DNA of 64,000 bases from Scheffersomyces stipitis CBS 6054 (Eukaryota; Ascomycota; Pichiomycetes; Serinales; Debaryomycetaceae). Of this stretch, positions 10,966 to 19,788 are shown piece after piece (within the stretch, counting starts at the first letter, position 1; every line of letters begins with the position of its first letter). Both the position numbers and the translations under genes were made by a program. The DNA is taken from assembly GCF_000209165.1 (NCBI RefSeq), contig NC_009042.1:248001-312000 (forward strand), written 5' to 3'. The notes under the pieces were generated by a model. That model saw nothing but the letters and a program-made list of their open reading frames with translations. It was not told the DNA's origin and did no database searches.

Positions 10966-11031
10966 ATGCCTAAACCTAAACCTGAACCTAAACCTAAGAC
11001 GTCAAGCAAAATGCAACCACAGGAAAAGTAA
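10966..11031 (+). other. 21-codon Pro-Lys micro-ORF with hexamer repeat
   Basis: The sequence ATG (CCTAAA)2 CCTGAA CCTAAA CCTAAG encodes MPKPKPEPKPK, then ten more residues to a TAA. The hexamer repeat spans 10969-10998. It is about 860 bp upstream of BCY1 on the same strand. It may be a chance simple repeat or a translated micro-ORF; nothing decides between these. Confidence 0.25.
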
Positions 11032-11626
11032 TAATCTAATACTCCGTCTCTGCTGACTGTTCTTGTCCGTTGTCAAGCTCGTTCCTTCACATATCTACAC
11101 TACGTTCTCCTTCTTCGTCCAATCTCTTTTGTGCTTATATGTGTACACGATCTCGCAGCCAATAGAACTGTAACCAATACACCACACACAAAAATGACTT
11201 CCAAGCCAACAACATATAAGCGTCGATACCAGAATCCCGAATACAGTTCCATAACCAATATCCCGGCATGTCTGAGACAAAGCAACAACCCATCAGGGTC
11301 TGGCTTTTGTATGGTCCAAGTCTTATCTACATAATGTCGCGTCACGTGTGTGTCGCAAAAATGTCGTAATTCCATCCACTGGCCACTCCTTCTCCCCTTT
11401 TCACTCCCTTCCGAAATCCATCACTTCTCCACAAGTGCAAGATAATCACCGTGTAAACATATCAAGATCATTCTGTCAGACATAGGTTGCTACTGACGCC
11501 ATTTGAACTACAACATTGATTACGAATTGATATTGCCTGATACAAATCCTGATATAATTGCTATCATCCATCATTAATATCTATCATTGCTATATTTTTT
11601 TCATCGCTGCTGATTTTAATACCACT

Positions 11627-11700
11627 AATTGATAATTGACAATTGATAATTGATATTGCTATTGATATCGATTATATTGACATTACAATTCCATTGATAT
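11627..11700. repeat. ATTGATA-rich low-complexity repeat in BCY1 5' region
   Basis: Imperfect repeats of AATTGATA / ATTGATAT occur in tandem between 11627 and 11700, within a very AT-rich stretch (11500-11880) immediately upstream of BCY1. This is probably part of a long 5' leader or a nucleosome-depleted promoter. Confidence 0.5.
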
Positions 11701-11888
11701 TCCTTCTTGAAACTATCAGTTGTCGACATAGTCATATTCATCAGATATAAGTTAAATTAGTTATAGTAATATTCTGGATATTGATATCTCATAGCTGATT
11801 GCTCATTGACTCCGAACTCATAACTACCATTGCTGTCAACTTCTGTTACAAAATCTTATCACCGATAGCCGTCACCTATAGATCTATA

Positions 11889-13265
11889 ATGTCCTCCCAG
11901 TTCACGGACGAGTTGACCCAGTTGCAGAAGGACATCAACACTCAAAAGCCGGCCGATGTCTTGCAGTTCTGTGCCAACTACTTCAACAACAAGTTGCAAG
12001 CACAGAGATCTCAGTTGTGGAACCAGCAGGGCAAGGCCAACGCTGCTGGCATCAACTTGTTCCCAAATGTAGATGTTCTGAATCCGTATGTTAACGACAG
12101 ACAGCCCTCGTTCAAGTCTCCCTTCAGCGTCAACGATCCCCATCTGATCCACGACGACGATCCACACAGTGGCCCAGCACGTGCTTCTCCAGCTTTGGGC
12201 GTAGCTGAAGAAGTCGAAAACGGAGTTGCAGCTGCTGATTCTACTTCTGCCTCTTCTGCTGGAGGAATCTTCAAAAACGACTTCAATGTGAAAACTCCCG
12301 CTTCGTCCAAAGCAGACCCTACTTTGGATCCCAACGATCCGTCAGCTGCTGCTGCTGCCTCTGGCTCCGGAAACGGAAAAGGTCCGTTTTCCAAGCTCCT
12401 GTCGAAGATCCCAATTGCCTTCAATGCCAACAGAAGAACATCTGTTTCTGCTGAAGCATTAAACCCTGACAAGTTTAAGTCAGACTCGTGGAGACCGCCC
12501 ATCAACAACTTGACATCGTCGCAAAAAGCAGCCTTGTCGAAAAACCTTGCTTCTAACTTCCTTTTCAAGCAGTTGGACGACGCGTCCAAGAAGACAGTTA
12601 TAGAAGCATTGTCCAACAAGACCTTCTCTAAAGACACTGAGATCATCACTCAAGGTGATGAGGGAGACTTTTTCTACGTCATTGAATCAGGTACTGTAGA
12701 CTTCTACGTTAATGGTGCTAAAGTTAGCTCAAGCAACGAAGGCTCTTCCTTTGGTGAATTGGCCTTGATGTACAACTCCCCCAGGGCTGCCACAGCAACC
12801 GCTGCTACCGATGTCACATGCTGGGCGTTAGACAGAGCCACTTTCCGTAGAATCTTGTTGGAAGGAACATTCAACAGACGTCTTATGTACGAAGACTTCT
12901 TAAAGGACGTAGATGTGCTCAAATCTCTCCTGGCTCACGAAAGATCGAAATTGGCAGATGCTTTAAGCACTGAGATTTACCATAAAGGAGACAAGATCGT
13001 CACTGAAGGTGAACAGGGAGAGAACTTCTATCTCATTGAGAGTGGAAACTGCCAGGTGTACAAGGAAAAAGAGGGTAACATCAAGCAGTTGACCAAAGGA
13101 GACTACTTCGGAGAGGTTGCCTTATTGAACGACTTGCCTAGACAGGCTACTGTTGAAGCCTTGGATACTGTCATTGTAGCTACTTTGGGTAAGTCAGGTT
13201 TCCAGAGATTGTTGGGTCCAGCCGTAGAAGTATTGAGACTCCAGGATCCAACCAAGGCACACTGA
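11889..13265 (+). CDS. BCY1: cAMP-dependent protein kinase regulatory subunit
   Basis: A 458-residue PKA regulatory subunit starting at the ATG at 11889. The longer open frame back to 11799 begins with TTG and adds unrelated residues. The N-terminal RII-type dimerisation helix pair starts at MSSQFTDELTQLQKDI. A Ser/Ala-rich linker leads to the autoinhibitory site RRTSVS (182-187), a phosphorylatable substrate-like site. Two cyclic-nucleotide-binding domains follow, with phosphate-binding cassettes FGELALMYNSPRAA (288-301) and FGEVALLNDLPRQA (407-420), both retaining the Glu and Arg that contact cAMP. Bcy1 holds the Tpk catalytic subunits inactive until cAMP binds, linking nutrients to growth. 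Confidence 0.97.
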   Translation: MSSQFTDELTQLQKDINTQKPADVLQFCANYFNNKLQAQRSQLWNQQGKANAAGINLFPNVDVLNPYVNDRQPSFKSPFSVNDPHLIHDDDPHSGPARASPALGVAEEVENGVAAADSTSASSAGGIFKNDFNVKTPASSKADPTLDPNDPSAAAAASGSGNGKGPFSKLLSKIPIAFNANRRTSVSAEALNPDKFKSDSWRPPINNLTSSQKAALSKNLASNFLFKQLDDASKKTVIEALSNKTFSKDTEIITQGDEGDFFYVIESGTVDFYVNGAKVSSSNEGSSFGELALMYNSPRAATATAATDVTCWALDRATFRRILLEGTFNRRLMYEDFLKDVDVLKSLLAHERSKLADALSTEIYHKGDKIVTEGEQGENFYLIESGNCQVYKEKEGNIKQLTKGDYFGEVALLNDLPRQATVEALDTVIVATLGKSGFQRLLGPAVEVLRLQDPTKAH

Positions 13266-13934
13266 GGAACATAGTCTACGGTTTATATACAAGTATCCTC
13301 ACTTCATCTGTTGAGTCTTCTAATAACCCTTCATGTTATACAACAACTTATGTTGTACAGCTTTAATGGCATTGCTGCTTCTAACGTTACAGTTGTATAT
13401 GCTGTTAATGCTGTTATTCTGTAATAGCTAACTGTTGAAGCTCTATGCTACTACATTTTCAAGTCCTGAACGTTCAGTTTTTTATATCGGTACATGTCGT
13501 TTCGTTTGTCTTTAGTTCTTTATATATTTCTATATCATGCAATCTAACGTATAATGAAATCTTGATACTTAATGTATATATAAAACGCTACCATAGATTA
13601 AACAACGTGAATTTGTTCATCAATGTGTGTTACACCATGATTAATTTAACTTTTAGCATTAGATAGACTCAATTCGAAGTGCAAATTCAGAGAAATTGGT
13701 TTGAAAATTAAGGTGAAAATTGAGGTGCGAAAAAAATCTGGAGACTAAATCTATACGATAAATACTTTGTTTTCAATTTGAATTTTTATCTTTCTAGTCT
13801 TCCATATATTTAGGTATCTTCTTTAAATTGGGTTAGTCTGACAACTGAAGATAACCAGATACACTTGGATAACATATCATCTATATACATCCTATTTTGA
13901 TAATCGAGTATAGTATTTACCAATTGTCTTCAAT
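13266..13934. other. intergenic region BCY1 to ERG28
   Basis: 669 bp, AT-rich, containing the BCY1 3' region and ERG28 promoter, both on the plus strand. A 73-codon open frame at 13445-13666 is AT-driven and lacks coding bias. No distinctive element was recognised. Confidence 0.35.
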
Positions 13935-14387
13935 ATGATTCCATACTTCCAGTCTATTCTCCCCAGAACCACTCCTCAAGGTGGAAACTTGCCCTACTGG
14001 CTCTTGTTTATTTCCGTGGTATCCGTTTTCAACTCGTACCAAACCTACAGGTCCAAGGATTTGGAATTGACTAAGAAGGTTTACGAAAGAGAAGCCACCT
14101 CTGACCATCCACGTCCTCAGGTGACTCACTTGAGCGCCAGGACCTTTGGCACCTGGACCTTGATTACTTCCATTGTCAGATTCTACGGAGCCTACTTCTT
14201 GGCCAACAAGCAGATCTATGAACTAGTCCAGTTCACTTTTGCTGTGGCTGCTTTCCACTTCATCAGTGAGTGGTTGGTGTACAAGACCTGCAAGTTGGGC
14301 AAGGGACTTGCTGGACCTTTGGTTGTTAGCTCAATCAGCACGGTCTGGATGTTCTTGCAAAAGGACTTCTACGTTGGAGCTTATTAG
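13935..14387 (+). CDS. ERG28: ergosterol biosynthesis scaffold protein Erg28
   Basis: A 150-residue ER membrane protein with the family's usual size and several hydrophobic helices (about residues 20-38, 75-95, 100-122, 125-145). Family hallmarks include the N-terminal LPYWLLFISVVSVFNSYQTY block, ARTFGTWTLITSIVRFYGAY and FAVAAFHFISEWLVYKT. Erg28 tethers the C-4 demethylation enzymes (Erg25, Erg26, Erg27) and Erg6 at the ER. The ATG at 13935 is preceded by A-rich leader. A gene-poor stretch follows downstream. Confidence 0.95.
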   Translation: MIPYFQSILPRTTPQGGNLPYWLLFISVVSVFNSYQTYRSKDLELTKKVYEREATSDHPRPQVTHLSARTFGTWTLITSIVRFYGAYFLANKQIYELVQFTFAVAAFHFISEWLVYKTCKLGKGLAGPLVVSSISTVWMFLQKDFYVGAY

Positions 14388-15005
14388 AGTGGTGGGTAGT
14401 TAAATGGGTGTAAATAGACGTTAGTAGTGTAAAATCTTAGGGGTATACGTCGTAATGAAAGTGAAGACCAACATATATTCCCATTGTTTCTACTATTAAA
14501 TCATTTCAATTGTATCTGTGTTCTTATTGACTGTTTGGAATATCTCTTGAAGGTTCATCTTTCTATCGGCATACCTATGCATTAATATAAATATAACAAT
14601 TTGGCAACAATTTTGTAAAACCTACATTACAAGAAAAATTCAACAATGATATGAGATACACCAAAACTTCCTCTGTTGCTACAGTAACTACCCACACTTG
14701 CAAGTATACCATTAATGTCCATTTCCTTATGGTTACTAGTTGAAAAGCCATAGGAGATGTTTTCTGCGACCGATTCACAATGTTCATTAAAACTCCACAA
14801 ACATACAAAAAAAAGTCATATTTATTGAATTTTTTTATATGAAAGGCATGAACAGGACTAATGGCTACATTCCAGCTATATTGCACACCAATATTCCAAC
14901 ATTCCATACCGTTGGTGGGAATCTAAGATGAAATTCGGGAAATTGGTCACGTGTCGCCAATATCTCCTATATATTTGATATGGTGCGTTTATCACTTCAA
15001 TAAAG
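14388..15005. other. intergenic region ERG28 to first tRNA
   Basis: About 620 bp. The minus-strand open frame at 14575-14907 (110 codons) has no recognisable features and is probably chance. The last ~60 bp (GTCACGTG core at 14948, then ATCTCCTATATATTTGATATGGTG) are duplicated before the other two tRNA copies. Confidence 0.35.
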
Positions 15006-15087
15006 GGCTCTGTGGCCGAGTGGTTAAGGCGGTAGACTCAAGTTCTACTATCGTAAAGATGCACGCGTTCGAACCGCGTCGGAGTCA
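15006..15087 (+). tRNA. tRNA-Leu(CAA), copy 1
   Basis: An 82-nt class II tRNA. The acceptor stem GGCTCTG pairs with CGGAGTC (two G-U pairs) and the discriminator base is A. The D-stem is GCC/GGC. Anticodon stem GTAGA/TCTAC encloses loop CTCAAGT, with U33 and anticodon CAA, reading UUG. The long variable arm is ATC/GAT, and the T-arm is ACGCG-TTCGAAC-CGCGT. There is no intron. A T7 tract at 15090-15098 should terminate Pol III. U33 and discriminator A argue against the CTG-clade tRNA-Ser(CAG). Confidence 0.93.
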
Positions 15088-16206
15088 TTATTTTTTTGTT
15101 TTTGATGATTTACTTGTACATGTATTGCAAACGTCAGACTGAATTCATATTCAATAGGTTTGCAACAAATTGATTAGAATATTGAATTCGTTCTTCAGAC
15201 AGTTCTTTCGAACTTCGAAAATTGACCTTTATACGTTATATGCCACAATTTAATTTCTGCGTAAGTTGGACGATTCCTTTTACTTTGCTTAAATGTTAAC
15301 AACCTTTATCCTTGGATTATTGTTAGAAAAACCAGTGGGTTCAACTGTTCTTTCAAGAATATAATTTATATGGTGAAAATATTCGTCGTCGTTTCTAAAA
15401 TCTACATGTTAGTTCATTTTGCACCCAAACTTCATAAAGAAGAGGACATCCGAAGTTAGCATAATCAGACAAAATCTTGATTTACAAAACCAAAAATAAT
15501 TGACATAGTTCAGTGTGAAGTTTGCAGCTGTAAGAGAGTGTTCTGTTCATACTGTGTCGAGATTTGTGTATTCATACAAATTAATCTGAATCTTCTTCGC
15601 CTTGTTTCAATCATGCCTATGAAAAACATTGATCTTAGGGTCTCTTATTGTGAAGAGCTTACAGGACAGAAATTCCTGTCTTAGTATCAGTCACTTCATA
15701 TATAATATTGCTCAGGGCCAACTCACCTAGTGCTGGTTCCGGTAGGACTCAAATTGGCTTCCAGCAAGTACTTCCACTCTTGAGATCTACAGTCGCCACT
15801 TGAAGACCACAAGAGTCTTCTCGTACTATTCTTATTGAATTAAAGATGTGAAATTCAGAACCATAATTAAATATTCTTCTAATCAACATTGAATCATTAG
15901 AGAGGAGAAGAGCTATTGTTTAAGAAATGGCATGTAATATGACTAAAGACTAACCTATCAAGCTAACTTTTTTCACGAATTGGCACGTAAAAAAATCCAA
16001 CTTATTTACCACAAAGTTTATTACTTTTTTTCTAATCCATACCCAAAGTTTGGAAGAAACCAATCGGTTAACACCCCCAGCTGATATTACCTAAAATTTA
16101 GATATTATCCCCAATAAATTGTAAATTGACTTAAAAACGGAAATTGGTCACGTGTCGCTAATATCTCCTATATATTCGATATGGTGCGCTTATCACTTCA
16201 ATAAAG
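15088..16206. other. inter-tRNA spacer 1
   Basis: About 1.1 kb with no credible gene. It contains TGCACCC (15420-15426) and, on the minus strand near 15740-15850, a short stretch open for about 38 codons with mixed amino acids that could be a decayed coding relic. The last 60 bp are the shared tRNA 5' flank with GTCACGTG (core 16149-16154). Confidence 0.3.
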
Positions 16207-16288
16207 GGCTCTGTGGCCGAGTGGTTAAGGCGGTAGACTCAAGTTCTACTATCGTAAAGATGCACGCGTTCGAACCGCGTCGGAGTCA
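16207..16288 (+). tRNA. tRNA-Leu(CAA), copy 2
   Basis: Identical over all 82 nt to copy 1, 1201 bp upstream of it in start-to-start distance. The same cloverleaf, anticodon CAA and T-rich terminator apply (TTATTTTTTG from 16289). The upstream 60 bp match copy 1 with only a few changes, including the GTCACGTG box, so the duplicated unit includes the 5' flank. Confidence 0.93.
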
Positions 16289-17854
16289 TTATTTTTTGTT
16301 TTTGAATAAATTTCACTCTATCCAGTTCAAATTGTTAATTTTTCTTCCAAATAGGTACTTTCTACTTTATAATTGTATTATAACAATCAACGAAGTCTTT
16401 GAAGATATCACTTAAGATGTTTAGGTTTCTTGTCAAGCGACATCGTCAGCGTAGGCCGGCTGCAAAATTTTAGAAAAGATCCTGCAACTAGGACTGGAAC
16501 CTGACTAGACTACTTCCGTGTACTGAACTTTCCTTTTCTTATTCAGCATCGACGGTATTTTCTTCGAAAAATAGAATATTTCACACCTAATAAAAGGAAC
16601 AGTAATACAAGAATAGTGATAAGCTAGGGGACATAGAATGGACCGTTCAAGAAAGTGGATGAAGATGGGATAAATCAAGTTGTCAAGTGTAAAGGTTATG
16701 AAGAGCGAAGTGAACCAAACTTAGGTGGAGGGTGCTGCGAAGAAAGTTTCAGGTTGAAGGGCTCATCAACAATTGAACTAATGAACGACATCATATGTGT
16801 GGTGGCTGTCGTTTCAAGTCGTACATCATCTACAGACGGTGCACAGAGGAATGGAGAGAACAAAATTGTCCTTGAAGAGCCAGAAGGGAAGTACCTTTAA
16901 TAATGTCGAGTTTGGTTTCGGAGTCGTGAGTGGTTTCATTTAAACGAAAGACATGTTTGTTCCCCAATTCTTCACCATACTCTTCTGTATAGAAGGCTTG
17001 AGTATCAGCTTCCTACATTCATCTGAATAAGCTTGTATTTAGCTTCGACGTTGGATAATTTTCACAAGTTAGGAAATTTTCTTTTTGAGTGTCTTTAATG
17101 TAGAATCGAAATACTCAGGACAAGAAGTGAATGAATTATGGGGCGCTAGTAACAGCAATTAGATTCTCATTGATTTGAGAGCTTCGTAATTGAAGAAACT
17201 GAGGTTTCAAATGGGTTGGAGGGAGGCACCCTTTCACATTTGAGAGAAATGTCTTCTTTGGAAATGAAAGGAATAATGGTGTTATTGGTCTAGGTTCAGA
17301 CTATATTTGAGTAAACTAGTTGCCGGAGCATGAACAGAGAAGAGAATGATACCTAGTCCAACTGGGGTTAGTGGAGCTTGAAAAGGTCTGGATGCTAGCA
17401 TGAAGATCCTCTTTGTAAAACATGCTATGCAAGGACAATGCTAATAATCTATACTAAAATTTCAAGCAATGTATATTAATAATGTATCCAAACAGGAGCT
17501 ATTTGATATGTAAGAGATGAAATATACAGAGCAACAGTGGTGTTAGTAGGAATTATTCAAGGAGGATTTTGAAAGTGAAGAATGCCTTTACTTTAGGTGA
17601 AGCAGTGAGACTTCTTTGTTCGATTCCAATAAACTACTCACCTGATCGGCGATTATTTGGGTGCAAAAAATTTTTTTTTCGAAATGGCAAGTCTATCTAA
17701 TAGAGCTTAACCTATTTACTAGAAAAATACAATTTACTCTAGTCCATACCAATGGTAGGAGAAATTAACGGGCTTTTAAAGGAATTTTCGGGATTTTGAG
17801 TCACGTGTCACACATATCTCCTATTTACTCACGATGGTGTGTCTATCAATAAAG
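16289..17854. other. inter-tRNA spacer 2, possible decayed element
   Basis: About 1.57 kb. An 81-codon frame at 16655-16900 starts with a non-ATG codon and has no recognisable domain. In another frame (about 16780-16880) the conceptual peptide has a CX2C motif and two further Cys, weakly like a retroelement zinc knuckle, but nothing else supports a transposon. Contains GGGTGCA (17659-17665) and, near the end, a diverged copy of the tRNA 5' flank. Confidence 0.25.
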
Positions 17855-17936
17855 GGCTCTGTGGCCGAGTGGTTAAGGCGGTAGACTCAAGTTCTACTAT
17901 CGTAAAGATGCACGCGTTCGAACCGCGTCGGAGTCA
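17855..17936 (+). tRNA. tRNA-Leu(CAA), copy 3
   Basis: Identical over 82 nt to copies 1 and 2, 1648 bp beyond copy 2. The 5' flank is the most diverged of the three but keeps GTCACGTG (17801-17807), ATCTCCTAT and TCAATAAAG. The 3' flank keeps the TCATTATTTTTT terminator and a following TTTTGAATGAATTGCACTCTAT shared in part with copy 2. Confidence 0.93.
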
Positions 17937-18070
17937 TTATTTTTTACTTTTGAATGAATTGCACTCTATTGAGCTCAAGTTTTTTTTGCAACTGCTGCTT
18001 CCACTTTTATTGAATAGTGTTACCCGTATTTCTACGCTTAGAATGTATTCTTTCGTTAATTTCGTTGCTG

Positions 18071-18988
18071 CTATTTATGGAGCGAAGAGTAAAAGTGAGC
18101 CTGCTCTACTTTGGGAGGACCAGAAGTGTTGATGCCGAATCTTACCAAGTTCTTCGCTATCTGAGACTTGACATTGTCTAGAGCATTGAGCTGTTCAGTG
18201 ATAAGCCCAAGTTGTGCAGATTGGAGCTTGTCAGAAATATTAGCAGGAGTCTCGCTGGCTCTGAAAGCTGACAATCTATTTGACAATTGCACTACAAGAT
18301 TATTGATTTCTATTGTTTTCTGAATTTCTTCATCCAGAACAGGAGTGCTCTGGTCTTGCAAATATTGGAGAATTCGCTCTACCTTGTTCAGGAGATGGAC
18401 CAAGGTGTCTCCGATCTCTTTGTTATGTTTCTGTCGGGAAAAATCATCAGCTGCGGCTTTGTCAGTTTCCGTAGTGAAGTATGTCTTATAATTGGCTACA
18501 GTAGTGGATGCTATATTCTCACTTTCTGAAGCACAAAGTACAGTAGCAACAGGCTCATTTTCTGGATACAGATACCCCTGAATAGGAAGCGTGTCCATGT
18601 GTTTGTCATGGACATCCACAAAATCGTCGGGGTCTACAAGGAGGTAAAATAGCTGACTACTGGAGTTCTCCAGGAAGTTCTTTATGAATTGCGAAAACTG
18701 ATTCATCATGTCTTGGATCATTTTCTCGTTTTGCAGGCTCAAGCTGCCAATATGATAGAGCCCCACTACCGAATAATGTGGCAAAACTGTCGTGAACTGG
18801 GTACATCGTCTATATAAATAGTCATTGTCTATGGAAGTATTTGTAGAATCGAGAAGAAGCTCGAAACTGGTGTAGACAGTACAAGAATCGGACACGCGCC
18901 CAACCAACACACCAAACGCGGTATCCAGTTCACGTGTGACATGATCAGCAATGTTTAGGAGTGTGACTGAATGAAGCTGCAATGACAT
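18071..18988 (-). CDS. MPN-domain protein, COP9 signalosome subunit 6-like
   Basis: A 305-residue protein from the ATG at 18988 (context CACCATG). The longer open frame to 19150 begins with GTG and adds nonconserved sequence. The N-terminal half resembles an MPN domain: HSVTLLNIADHVTRE, FGVLVGRVSD, SFELLLDST, and a YSVVGLYHIG segment. The JAMM metal ligands (HxH and downstream Asp) are absent, so it should be noncatalytic. The C-terminal helical part (KVERILQYLQ) resembles Csn6, though Rpn8 and eIF3f are relatives. The likely role is in a signalosome acting on cullin neddylation. It is divergent from RRN3. Confidence in the MPN call is good; CSN6 versus another MPN-minus family is moderate. 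Confidence 0.65.
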   Translation of the reverse strand: MSLQLHSVTLLNIADHVTRELDTAFGVLVGRVSDSCTVYTSFELLLDSTNTSIDNDYLYRRCTQFTTVLPHYSVVGLYHIGSLSLQNEKMIQDMMNQFSQFIKNFLENSSSQLFYLLVDPDDFVDVHDKHMDTLPIQGYLYPENEPVATVLCASESENIASTTVANYKTYFTTETDKAAADDFSRQKHNKEIGDTLVHLLNKVERILQYLQDQSTPVLDEEIQKTIEINNLVVQLSNRLSAFRASETPANISDKLQSAQLGLITEQLNALDNVKSQIAKNLVRFGINTSGPPKVEQAHFYSSLHK

Positions 18989-19788
18989 GGTGGTGACAAT
19001 AAGCATAGGAAGTGATGTAGAAGTTGAAAAATCGAGAACCAGATATTTGATTGTAGAGATACACAGAGGACTGCAGATAGCAACAGAAAATGGTTGTGAA
19101 AAGTTTCGGAAGGTATTTGATAAAGGGTAGATAAGGTAGAGTGAACTCACAGATATATAGAGCCAAGGAGGAATAGATGATCAAGAAGATGGAAAGAAAT
19201 GGAATTACTAAATCGAGAGAGAAATTAGTTGAAAATGTCTTTTTTCCGTGTTCTGAGGTTCAACCAGTAGTTTGAAGATTCTAATTCAAGATTTGGTTAG
19301 TCGAGGGAGCAAGTACTGCTAGAAGAGGAAGAAAACCTTCCATGACTAGATTACTGACTAAAATTCCTAATCAACAGAGTAATTCTTGTGCCACTACTGG
19401 AGAAATACGAACTAGCTATTCTTGAGATGAAGTTTGAGAATTGCCAGAGATTTGCCAGAGAATTGTGAGGAAAGAAAAGTCGAACAGAAAACACCAAAAC
19501 TAGCTACAACTTGGATTCCCATAACTGTTTCTTTACCACCCACAACTCCAACAGAAAGTTCTAAAATTCAATTTTCTAAGCTAGCACTACCAGCTATCCA
19601 AATAGTTCCAAACTGTGGAGTCAGTTCCTTGCGACAATGTCGTGCTTGCTTTCACCTCACGCGACATCTCATCCCAGTATAGCATATAAAAAAATTTATC
19701 TCTTCTCCTTAATAATACTTTTCACAGCCATCAAAGCAGTAAAAAAGCGTAGCCTTCCAGGAAAAGCAGAACAGAAGCGTAAAGCACG
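18989..19788. promoter_or_regulatory. divergent promoter region, CSN6-like and RRN3
   Basis: 800 bp between divergent ATGs. It is rich in AGAGAAA/GAAGA words on the plus strand (19150-19350). The open frame at 19434-19682 lacks coding character. No strong known site was recognised besides a TATA-like ATATAAAAAAATT at about 19683-19697, ~95 bp before the RRN3 ATG. Confidence 0.35.

Larger units (their letters stand above)
9906..11888. other. long KAR2-BCY1 divergent intergenic region
   Basis: Nearly 2 kb without a convincing gene. It holds a UPRE-like palindrome (10227-10236), three GTCACGTG boxes (cores 10244, 10424, 11343), a CCTAAA-type hexamer run inside a 21-codon ORF (10966-11031), a CCCCT stress-element-like word (11394-11398) and an AT-rich ATTGATA repeat just upstream of BCY1. 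Open frames at 10296-10622 (minus) and 10605-10865 (plus) lack ATG starts or coding bias. Three Cbf1-type boxes suggest more than one regulated transcript; an unannotated ncRNA is possible but not shown. Confidence 0.4.

Noticed and set aside
10969..10998. CCTAAA run as an interstitial telomere
   Set aside because: Candida-clade telomere repeats are long and unlike this hexamer, and the run is only five units.
11799..11888. N-terminal extension of BCY1
   Set aside because: The extension begins with TTG and has no similarity to PKA regulatory subunits; the conserved dimerisation domain begins at the ATG at 11889.
15006..17936. Possibility that the tRNA is the CTG-clade tRNA-Ser(CAG)
   Set aside because: Anticodon is CAA, position 33 is U and the discriminator is A, all indicating leucine.
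14951..18132. Three short ORFs containing the same peptide
   Set aside because: The shared peptide is a translation of the tRNA-Leu gene, not a protein family.
18989..19150. 54-residue extension of the CSN6-like protein
   Set aside because: Begins with GTG and precedes the conserved domain; the ATG at 18988 has a good context.
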